DNA from: Apoderus coryli
Lineage: Eukaryota; Arthropoda; Insecta; Coleoptera; Attelabidae
Length of the DNA: 64,000 nt
Direction of reading: 5' to 3'
Assembly (NCBI GenBank): GCA_911728435.2
Contig: OU452207.1
Coordinates: 12,814,182 to 12,878,181 of the forward strand
Shown: in pieces, positions 42,820 through 51,629 of the stretch
How the letters are laid out: each line of letters begins with the position of its first letter
Position numbering within the stretch: position 1 is the stretch's first letter
The notes under the pieces: generated by a model
What the model saw: the letters and a program-made list of their open reading frames with translations, nothing else
Told to the model about the DNA's origin: nothing
Database searches by the model: none
Position numbers and translations under genes: made by a program

Positions 42820-44402
42820 CACTATATATATCACTTTTAAGTGACCCTAAGACATACAAAAAATTACCAAAAGACCCTACGTGTACATTACAACAAAAAC
42901 TAAATAATATAATAAAATCACTAAAATCTAATAATCAAATCAGTTCTGAAACCGCAAAATATCTAACCACTTATAACTCAACTCCTGCTAGGCTTTATTG
43001 TATGCCTAAAATTCACAAACCAAATGTGCCCCTACGGCCAATCGTAAGCTGTATTGACAGTATTACATATAATCTATCTTCTTTTCTGTCAAAGATCTTA
43101 ACAACAGCTTTATCAGATGCGACGCCTTCCAATATATCGGACACATTTACATTCACTAATACAATGGAAAATTACCAACTCCCGGATAATTACGTGTTAA
43201 TTTCCTTAGATGTAGTATCCCTTTTCACCAACATTCCTTTTTGTTTAATTTTGGAAGTATTGGAGTCTCGATGGAGTGAGATATCGACACATACTACTAT
43301 ATCAAAACAAAACTTTTTAACACTGTCAAAGTTTGTTAATGACAACTGTTATTTTACTTTTAATGAGGAATTTTACAAACAGATTTTCGGGACGCCAATG
43401 GGCTCTCCAATAAGTCCCATTTGGGCTCAGATTGTTATGGATACCTTATTACAACAAATTTTGGACTTGCTACCTTTTAGAATTCCATTCATGTTTAAAT
43501 ACGTAGACGACATTATAACCTCGGTACCAGCTGATAAAACTGATCTAACATTGGATACTTTTAATTCAGTTAATCCTCATTTACAATTTACGATGGAACT
43601 GGAAAATAGCAATAGTGTCCCCTTTTTGGATACTTTGGTGATAAGATCCGATAATAATAAGGTGATACTAAATTGGTATAACAAACCTACATCATCTGGT
43701 CGATATATAAATTTTTACTCTAATCACCCTATGAATCAAAAATTTAATACAGTTTTAGCTATGAGGAATAGAATTACAACCATTTCTCATGAAAGGTTTA
43801 TTAACCAAAATTTGGAGAAGCTGTTTAATATTTTCATAAACAATGGATATCCTCGTGGTATCTTACGTAAGCTTATTTTTAATTCGAATTTTTATGATGG
43901 CCCTACCGAGGATCACGTTTCAAACCCTAGAAAGTTTTACAAGTTACCGTATATTGAGGGTTTAACCAACAACATTATTCAACGTTTTGATAAATTTAAT
44001 AACATACAGATCGCAAAATACAACTCTATAACCATGCGTACGTTATTTAGCAAACTAAAAGATAAAAATTCCACATTACAAAATAGAAATATAGTGTATA
44101 AGATTTCGTGTTCTGATTGTGAGGGGTGTTATGTTGGTCAGTCTTCGCAAAGCTTGAAACATCGTATTGTACAACACAAGAGTGATATTCGAATAGGCAA
44201 AGCATCATGTGCCCTCGCTAATCATAGTTTGAATCTCGATCACACGTTCAATTTTGCTGAACCAATAATTTTGGATATAGAAAGGAATTTAACAAAGCGG
44301 TCTTTTCTGGAGATGGTTCATATAAATAAAACGAATAATACAATTAATTCCCGATCTGACATTAACCAATTGAGTGTGATATATTCCAATCTCCTGAATT
44401 AA
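42816..44402 (+). CDS. PLE-A reverse transcriptase/GIY-YIG protein, 5'-truncated, right arm copy
   Basis: Open for 528 codons but without a native N-terminus: it enters at LLSDPKTYKKLPKDPT, a conserved block about 60 residues ahead of the first palm motif. An internal ATG at 43002 (MPKIHKPNVPLRPIVS) would give 466 aa. Palm: LISLDVVSLFTNIP, GTPMGSPISPIWAQIVMDTL, FKYVDDIITSVP (catalytic Asp pair near codon 229). Thumb side: SVPFLDTLVIR, NWYNKPTSSGRYI. GIY-YIG: IVYKISCSDCEGCYVGQSSQ then LKHRIVQHKSDIR (near codons 426-455). Closest to PLE-C at the window start. No stop or frameshift, and identical to the left-arm copy. Loss of the N-terminus suggests a dead insertion that is young. Confidence 0.9.
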   Translation: MSLYISLLSDPKTYKKLPKDPTCTLQQKLNNIIKSLKSNNQISSETAKYLTTYNSTPARLYCMPKIHKPNVPLRPIVSCIDSITYNLSSFLSKILTTALSDATPSNISDTFTFTNTMENYQLPDNYVLISLDVVSLFTNIPFCLILEVLESRWSEISTHTTISKQNFLTLSKFVNDNCYFTFNEEFYKQIFGTPMGSPISPIWAQIVMDTLLQQILDLLPFRIPFMFKYVDDIITSVPADKTDLTLDTFNSVNPHLQFTMELENSNSVPFLDTLVIRSDNNKVILNWYNKPTSSGRYINFYSNHPMNQKFNTVLAMRNRITTISHERFINQNLEKLFNIFINNGYPRGILRKLIFNSNFYDGPTEDHVSNPRKFYKLPYIEGLTNNIIQRFDKFNNIQIAKYNSITMRTLFSKLKDKNSTLQNRNIVYKISCSDCEGCYVGQSSQSLKHRIVQHKSDIRIGKASCALANHSLNLDHTFNFAEPIILDIERNLTKRSFLEMVHINKTNNTINSRSDINQLSVIYSNLLN

Positions 44403-44724
44403 TATTTGTAAATAGTTTTATACACCTGGTATACCATCGAATAATTCTAACTGTTTTTGTAATTGTCGATGCATTTTTTCAATTTCTGTCCACTAAATAG
44501 TTGGAAGAAGATATGCATATACTATCATAAATGTGATTTACTTTCTGTGTGTTTAAGCGTATAAACGGAAAAAGATTTTTGTTTTAATGTTTCAATGTTT
44601 TTAAACAAGTAGGACGACTAAATGTATTTTAAAAAAGATAGTTAAATAACTCTGATGTAAGTGATTTTAAAGATTCATAATTATTTAGACATAGTAATTT
44701 ATTTAAACATATATTGTAGCTTTT
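44403..44724 (+). other. 3' UTR of PLE-A
   Basis: Non-coding sequence between the stop codon and the PLE-A hammerhead; inverted copy at 35036-35357. Confidence 0.7.
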
Positions 44725-44765
44725 CCTCCTGATGAAGCCACGAATGTTTTGGCGAAATATAGAGG
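44725..44765 (+). ncRNA. hammerhead ribozyme of PLE-A, right arm copy
   Basis: Stem I CCTC (44725-44728) and GAGG (44762-44765); core CTGATGA (44729-44735); stem II GCC (44737-44739) and GGC (44751-44753) with an 11-base loop; GAAA (44754-44757); a short AT stem III. All core bases are conserved. Confidence 0.85.
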
Positions 44766-44826
44766 TATAAGGATAAATGAGTATTCATTATTTCATGACA
44801 GACCGATTTACCCAATATAATTTCTC

Positions 44827-44832
<6 letters not shown>

Positions 44833-44871
<39 letters not shown>
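44833..44871. repeat. (TA)n microsatellite at the outer end of the inverted duplication
   Basis: About 18 TA units between the PLE-A 3' end and the SINE foldback. A shorter (TA)n at 34878-34902 lies near the opposite outer border. Confidence 0.95.
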
Positions 44872-44872
<1 letters not shown>

Positions 44873-45270
44873 CTAAGGGAAAATATTCACTTAAAGTGAC
44901 TCAACTAGTAGTTGAATAAATTGTATATATATTATATAGAAAAGCCAAATGAAGAAAACGAACGTTTGTAAGTTGGAAAAAACATTCGCTTCAGGTGGGA
45001 ATCGAACCCACGTCTCGTTTGTGAGTTGGAGGGGACATTGGTATAATAGTATCGCGTTTATGCACTACTATCACCAGTGCTTCGGTAGCTCAATGGTGTA
45101 GAGCAAATGCCCGGAAAGCGTGAGACGTGGGTTCGATTCCCACCTGAAGCGAATGTTTTTTCCAACTTACAAACGTTCGTTTTCTTCATTTGGCTTTTCT
45201 ATATGATATATATAGAATTTATTCAACTACTAGTTGATGAGTCACTTTAAGTGAATATTTTCCCTTAGCT
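44871..45270. repeat. head-to-head SINE foldback with tRNA-like sequence in both arms
   Basis: The left arm 44871-45018 and right arm 45121-45270 are reverse complements: outer AAGCTAAGGGAAAATATTCA, then TCAACTAGTAGTTGAAT, AAGCCAAATGAAGAAAACGA, and the T-arm GGGAATCGAACCCACGTCTC. The right arm belongs to a full tRNA-like head (45079-45150); the left carries only its T-arm side. Looks like a SINE joined to an inverted truncated copy of itself. Confidence 0.85.
45079..45150 (+). repeat. tRNA-like SINE head, copy 1 (full 72-nt cloverleaf)
   Basis: Acceptor GCTTCGG / CTGAAGC (7 pairs, one G-T), D arm GCTC/GAGC, anticodon-arm remnant with loop CCGGAAA, T arm GTGGG/CCCAC with B box GGTTCGATTCC. 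Position 33 is C instead of the invariant T, and an identical copy lies 368 bases away within repeated flanks, so I read it as a SINE promoter head. Confidence 0.7.
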
Positions 45271-45545
45271 TATTTAATACGATGTGCAGGACATGCAATA
45301 GAAGAAACAATGCGACGTGGTCTGTGTCTTTGATGCCTTCGAACTGAAGGTCGAGACAATAGCAGAACCACAAAACAGCATAGCGTTTGTGAGTTGGAGG
45401 GGACATTGGTATAATAGTATCGCGTTTATGCACTACTATCACCAGTGCTTCGGTAGCTCAATGGTGTAGAGCAAATGCCCGGAAAGCGTGAGACGTGGGT
45501 TCGATTCCCACCTGAAGCGAATATATATAATTCTTAAGATTAAGA
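45271..45545 (+). repeat. second SINE copy including tRNA-like head (45447-45518)
   Basis: Body text CTTCGAACTGAAGGTCGAGA (about 45340) is followed by the same 135-base block found at 45018-45152 (GTTTGTGAGTTGGAGGGGAC to CCACCTGAAGCGAAT), including the full cloverleaf. A (TA)n at 45551-45580 follows. Confidence 0.7.
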
Positions 45546-45549
45546 TGCA

Positions 45550-45586
<37 letters not shown>

Positions 45587-45644
45587 AATAAATAAATAAA
45601 TAGCAAGAAAACTAAATAATTTTTTTTTAACAAAACTCATCATT

Positions 45645-45821
45645 TTCACATTGCGATGAAAAATTTTCATCCTCGTCTTCACTATTGTCACTGTCCTCAA
45701 AATCACTCTGACCGTTTTGAGATTTTAACAAACCCACTGCCTCTGTAGGAAGATGTCTCAATTTCTTCTTTTGCAGCTTTCGCTTGCTCATTATTACAGG
45801 ATCCGAACTAAGTAAAAACAT
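45645..45821 (-). other. short acidic open stretch, unassigned
   Basis: Reads MSKRKLQKKKLRHLP then an Asp/Glu/Ser-rich stretch (FEDSDNSEDEDENFSS). It has the look of the N-terminus of a DNA transposase, but no catalytic domain follows and no family can be named. Confidence 0.2.
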
Positions 45822-45839
45822 ATTAAATACATCCTCGTT

Positions 45840-48120
45840 AGTTTTTTCACGACTACATTTCGTCGAGAAATGCTCTCGATATTTTTTAAAATCTGCTACG
45901 GTTAAAATTAATAGAAGAATATTTATATGATTTTTGTTTTTATCATTAAAATTAATATTTAAGAAAACACAAAAAAAAGAGATCGGGTAACGTTTTCAAA
46001 CCTTGTGACAGCTTTAGCTTAAACCACAGCAAAGCTCGACTAGGTCAGCCTTCAGGGGGGGTGCGCCACTAACTTTGCGGTAAAGTTAGAAACCTACGAT
46101 GTTTTGTATGTCACAAAGCTTGAATCCACCATACGATCATTCACCATAATTAAATTCAAAAGATATATTATATATTTATACGAAATTATTTTTCAACACA
46201 CAATACAAAAAAAATTTGGAAATATTTATATTAATAAATATCGTTACGAAACACAAAGGAATGAATGAATCTTATCACTGTATTCCTATTCTAAAAATTA
46301 TAAAAGAAATATTCACTACAATAAACAATGTTTGGATCTCCCAAATACTCATATACGAAATTATTAAGTATATTTTAACAAAAATACATATCAGTCAATC
46401 AACAATACTAATATTCAATACCAAGTTCTAAAGAAAATATATTACCAATAAAGAGAAAATTTTAATCGATATCTATACACTTATTGTTTATATTTATTTT
46501 AATAATAAAATAAAATAAGACACCCTATACGTGATCACGAATAGTTCCCAACACTACTATGTAAAATAGTTTTATCATACATTTTTAAATATCACACAAT
46601 TACGCAAGATAATAACAAAATATATTATAAACCCTTGATATATGTATGTTTTTTTGTTACTTAGAATAAAGAAATATTTACTACTTAATAATCGAAAGAA
46701 TAACCAAATGGTACTATTTAACACAGAAAACAATTATATGAACATACAGAAGGAGAATTAATTTATTTCAGTGCAACTCTGCTATATACGAAATATGAGA
46801 AATTCACTTTGCATTTGCATTTAAGTTACTAGGAAAAAAAATTAATAAAATGACGTATTCAACAAATAAATTTAACAATAAAAACCTGGTCTCGTTCTGA
46901 TGATCAACCATCCATTTCTACACAAACATTCGACCAGAACAATGAAATTTTTTTTGTCACCATACAACAGCAGTCATAAATCGATGATTGCCAAAAATTG
47001 GAGTCAAAATCGTTCAAACCAATCTATTACTTGATTGTAATGGACAAACGGAATAATATCCGAATTCAGGAAGAAGAACGAAGAAGAAGAAAAAGCCCTA
47101 AAAATATAAAATCAAGTCCTAAGTACGGGTACGAGGTTTAATAAAAAGGAAGCACAAAAAAAAATTAAAGGAAAGTGTAGTTCCCTCACCTTGATGTTGT
47201 GTGGCTTAATTGTAATACAGCGATACCATTTACATGGCCAACCAGAAATCGGTTACAAAGTTGAGTCTGCATAAGAATTGGAAAAAAAGGTATAATTAAA
47301 TTTTGGTCGATGAAGGAAAAAACTGTAGAAGCAAAAATAGTCAAGGACACTCACCCAACAAGAAATGAAGTGGTTAAATAAAATCCAGACAAAGCTGATT
47401 GTTTGATCGCACAATGCACACAATATATCACTTCCAAACCATCCAGAAATCAAACAATAATTCCGGACAATAACTCTCACAAATCCCACACAAAAATGGC
47501 CTCCAATCAAGCTTAGAGAAATTAGAGAACTATCCACTTTAACCACTAGTATACTCCTGCCGCACTCGACTTACAAATGAAGAATAATGACAATGCAAAA
47601 TTTCACAAAACGCAATGTCAACTTAAGAGTTTCGACCAATCAAAATTTCACATGATAGCACGCCAACGATTGTTAAGAGAACTAACACAAATATATTTTA
47701 TTATGAATAATTAAGGAAAAAACGATAATTATATACTAAGAACACAATATGCTATAGAAAAACAAATATGAATAATTATTTCATAATTCAAATAATTCTC
47801 CAAACAACAATTATGAATTCTAAATCAAAGAAAGAATGCCCTCTTTCATTTAAATCTGGGAAGTTAACATAGCGCACAGGAAAAATCAATAAATATGTAC
47901 TTCTACTACTGTAGGTACCCTTATCAACAAATTTTGTTTATTCATAAATTTAAATATTTTATGCCTATTTAACAATAGATGGAGCCAGATGTATTATTAC
48001 CTTTTTAATTAGAACAATTTAAAATTCGAATCACGTAATCATTTGTGTTATGGTGCAGGTAAGTATAAACCCGATGGTTACGAGAGCACATACAGGGATA
48101 GTCAGAAATTATGTACCTAC
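45840..48120. other. 2.3 kb without recognisable genes
   Basis: AT-rich. Open stretches of 70-100 codons on both strands show only Ile/Lys/Asn-rich or low-complexity composition. No inverted ends or tandem units were found. The part nearest 48126 is probably 3' flank of the Transib gene. Confidence 0.4.
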
Positions 48121-48125
48121 AAAAA

Positions 48126-50053
48126 TCAATTAAACATATTATTTAATTCAAATATACTTGGAACAGTGAATGTTTCCATAGCAACAAATAATTTCCCTTT
48201 TTTTCTGAAAATAGAAATATATACAAATTTTAAACGTAACAAATCTTTGTTGCGTGCTTCTTGCGCTTCCTCGGTTAATTGGCCTATAGGCAATAGAGCT
48301 GAAGAAATTATTTCTGGTCCATGAATAAAATATTTGTGCAATATGGGAGGCATGTTGTACCAAGGGTAGAGTTTCACAAAATATCTGGCGGTGTTGTGGG
48401 TAAATTCTCTAAATTTGTCAACGTCAATTTCATGTCCACTCGAAACTACAATCATAATGATGCGCATTTTTTTAATTAATTCGACATCTATTTTGGTTAT
48501 TTCATATGAAAGTTCTGCGTTCTCAAAGAATCGTCTGGCTGTGATGCCATCATTTAAGTTACCAAATCCAGGCTTTGGTTTATCAACGATTAACCCACAC
48601 CGTTCTCTAAACTTTTTTTGAATGCGCGCTTTGTTTTCTGCAACAACCTCTTTATATTTTCCTCGAGCTTGCCACTTCTGTAGAGGCAATTTGTAAGATA
48701 GATGCAGAAGGCACTCAAACATACGTATCCATCCATGTAAAACGGATAATCCAAATTCCAAATGTTCAGTTTGTATACTTTGTGCAATCATCTGCTCTAT
48801 ATGATTAAATTCTTTTGAAGTTGCCCAACATATATAGCACTTTTGTGTGGATGTCGTGGAACTAAGCGCATTGCATAGTTTGCCGTCAACCATAGCAAAG
48901 ATTAGATTATGCTTTATATCAAAAGCTTTTCCTTGAATGACTGCAGTACTTTTTCGTAAATTTATTATTTGGTTGTGCATTTTGCTTTTTTCGAGTATTG
49001 AAATTTCAGTAGATTCTTTTACGAAATCAATTTTTATTGGTCTGCAATACCTTGTAGAAGCTGGGCGAGGGTTTTGCCATACTATTTTTTCCCCACAGGC
49101 AAGACGCAATGTGACAACACATGTGATAAAAATAGCCGAATCACTCGCCGCAGGACCATGAAATACTTGTTTGTAGGAACTATGACCCGAACTGCCATCG
49201 ACGCCCCATTTAGAAAACAAGCACAGGCTTTCCAATTCTTCTTTCTTAAGTAATCCAATCACAGGTACCAGTGTTGAGATTAAACGACCCACAGTGTGAT
49301 CAAGCAAAGCTTGCAAAGTAAGTTCGGCACAGGTGGGCGTTACTTTTATGCAATCTCGATTGGGGTAGCAATCTTTTTTTGCGGCTTGAACTATTTTGTA
49401 CGAAGGAAATTTCTCTGGTGCACTCTTCCTCACAATATTATATTGATGCCTTGATAACTGTGCATCCACCAAAACTGCTAGAGCGTCTTCACCTGACATT
49501 AGGTTTTTCTCAAGTGACGTCATATATGCTTTTCTATATTTGCTAGCACGTTCCGGACTTGCGTTTGTTATTTCCTGTAATACTTTTGAGGCCTGTCCCT
49601 GTAATACTTTTGAGGCCTGTCCTGTTGCTCTTAATCCCATTTGGGTAGCATAACTCAAGATTGTCACAGGAGTCGACTCCATTGTTTTTAAACGCTTTGT
49701 CCGCTCCGAACTCGATTCAAAAGCCATTGTTGGCCGGCCACGTTTCTTCTCTGGTGTCTTAGTTTCCTCCATCTTTTTAAATGAAATAGAGGCATCTAGC
49801 CATTCAGCATTATTTATAAGGAACCTTTCTTCCATTCTAAATGCTTTTATCCAACGCGCTTTGTACTGAGATTTAAAATGTGAATCATTTTTATCCAAGG
49901 CCTTCAATAACGTCTTATCACATTTTGTTCGTTTTTTAAGCTCTTCTTTTAAAAAACTAAATTGGTCATCCATTTCACTCTTTTGAGAACTTCTCATAAT
50001 ATTAACAAGTTCTCTGCTTGTTATAAACATAGTATTGGCACGTGTTCCTGAAC
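48126..50053 (-). CDS. Transib (RAG1-related) transposase, open 634-aa exon
   Basis: Minus strand. ATG at 50030 opens MFITSRELVNIMRSSQ; the frame is also open upstream to a TTTTGTTTCAG acceptor at 50054, so a further 5' exon probably supplies the N-terminus. Core blocks: KWGVDGSSGHSSYKQVF (first catalytic Asp, residue 278); IVWQNPRPASTRYCRPIKID and FVKESTEI; AMVDGKLCNALSSTTSTQKC (second Asp, residue 382) with CYICWATS as start of the zinc-binding insert; LHGWIRMFECLLHLSYKLPL; DKPKPGFGNLNDGITARRFF; YPWYNMPPILHKYFIHG (zinc-binding histidines); LTEEAQEARNKDLLRLK (catalytic Glu, residues 587-591). This is the Transib order also kept in RAG1. A short internal repeat (QASKVLQ twice) lies near residues 138-153. 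The end looks slightly shortened relative to relatives, which continue beyond the RNK motif. No frameshift. Family by recognition of motifs. Confidence 0.88.
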
Positions 50054-50995
50054 TGAAACAAAAATATATAATTTAATGTGTAATATAGGTATACCGGGTC
50101 CCTCCTAGTATCATGTTTTCAGACGGAAGCCATTCAAAAGGCTACAATCCTACTGACAAGTGGCTGGGTTTATTTAAGAAACACAACAGTTTAAAAGCTA
50201 AATAGAAATGAAACGAAGTGAATCAAATAAAACTTAATTACTGTTTATTATAAAAATGTACAAATTATAAATAATTAAAAATGCAAATCAATCAATGACT
50301 TATTAAAAAATAATACAAGATACAAAAGAGGAATTTACATACACTATACGCAATAAAATTTTGTTGGTACTTACATTAAAAATTTTAACATTTCGCACAC
50401 ACTCAAATGGATCGTCTTCAGAGGAGTATAAGTTATGTAATGCGCGCGATCAAAAACTCTTATTTCTTTACTCTTCGATGCACGGTCGAGAATCCGTTTT
50501 CCTAACGTCTAACTCTTACTTAAGAAAAACATCCCGAACTTCGCGCGTATCAGGACGTCCGTTTCCTTCGACTGTCATGTCCGAACTCTCCTCCTTTTTT
50601 TTTGTTTGTGTCAATTTTTCATTTAATTCTTTTCCCCCTTTCATTAATTTGTTTTATATTTTTCTACTTTTTTATTGGTCTACGCTATTTACTTTTTTCC
50701 TACCTAATTACCGATGCTGCTCCTATTTTGCTTCGACCGCAAAAACAAAGTCCAAGCACCTCGAGTGAAAATAGCGACTGTCAGTAAATTTTGTAAAATG
50801 TAAATTATGTATTCCAAAAGGAAGTTTTGTCTAAAATTACTCTCGTTGGAATTAAAAAAACGTAAGGTGATGTAACAGGAAGTATCGTCTCTTATGGAAA
50901 AATGAATGTATATCTTTATTAATAAGTAAATTAATTTATAAAATATTTAATAAATCTTGATACTGTGACAATATAATTTTTCATTATTTTAGAAT
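50054..50995. other. upstream region of the Transib gene and 5' flank of pogo-B
   Basis: The minus strand shows a possible 5' exon ending at a GTAAGT donor (50366-50371) preceded by DDPFECVRNVKIFN, which could join the Transib exon; the frame cannot be confirmed. 50580-50760 is T-rich on the plus strand. No terminal inverted repeats of the Transib element were identified with confidence. Confidence 0.3.
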
Positions 50996-51629
50996 ATGGT
51001 GCCTACAACAAATAAAAACGAAGAACAGCAAAATAAAACAAATGAAAAATATTCAGACACAGCACTAAAACTTGCTATTCAAGAAATTCAAAATGGAATG
51101 TCCGCATATCGAGCGTCGCAAATCTATGGTATACAAAATGTACTCTTAAGGATAAAAAGAACCAAAAGTACTTGAATGAAAAAAGTGAAAAGCCGAGAGT
51201 CCTTATGCAAGAGGAAGAAAAAATTGTCGTTCAATGGATTCACTTTCTAGGAGCTACTGATTTTCCTATCATTAAAGAACAACTGTTGAAAACCGTAGGT
51301 ACTGGAGTACAAACCGACCTAATACATTCAAAGATGGAATACCTGGAAAGCACTGGTATAATAGTTTCCTTAGAAGAAACCCGGAGATTACGTACCGGGT
51401 GTCACAAAATCTCACAGCAAGTTGTGCATAGGTGACAGAAGAAATGATGCGCAGCTGGTTTGAAAATGTTACAGCGTATTTTAATGAAACCAACCTGACG
51501 CATGTTTTAGAAGATGGAAGCAGGATTTTTAATTGTGACGAAACTGCATTCTTTTTGTCACCAACCGAAAAATATGTTTTTGTGAAGAGGGGATCCAAAA
51601 CAGTTCACAACCCGTGTGTGAATGATGAC
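50996..51629 (+). pseudogene. pogo/Tigger transposase (pogo-B), N-terminal part
   Basis: ATG 50996, preceded by a TTATTTTAG acceptor-like site. Reads YSDTALKLAIQEIQNGMSAY, RASQIYGI (HTH) and then breaks near 51130-51175. Continues with EEEKIVVQWIHFLGATDFPI, a frameshift near 51300-51430, then MMRSWFENVTAYFNETNLTH and IFNCDETAFFLSPTEKYVFV with the first catalytic Asp (NCDETAF). It ends at VNDD (51629), where a LINE is inserted. Same architecture as pogo-A, only distantly similar. Confidence 0.85.

Larger units (their letters stand above)
41230..44833 (+). repeat. right arm of the 3.6-kb inverted duplication
   Basis: Partner of 34928-38530; the spacer between the arms is 38531-41229 (2.7 kb: 5' pLTR and the N-terminal two thirds of PLE-B). 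Confidence 0.95.

Noticed and set aside
45079..45150. Functional tRNA gene (cloverleaf folds, 7-bp acceptor stem)
   Set aside because: Position 33 is C, the anticodon stem is imperfect, and an identical copy sits in the same repeated flank 368 bases away; better read as a SINE head.
47253..47546. 97-codon hydrophobic open stretch on the minus strand
   Set aside because: Ser/Phe/Cys-rich, no start context, no family signal; likely chance.
50388..50440. CTGAAGA ... GAAA text on the minus strand, reminiscent of a hammerhead
   Set aside because: Stem II barely pairs and no stem I partner is present, so it fails the structure. It may instead be part of a 5' exon of the Transib gene.
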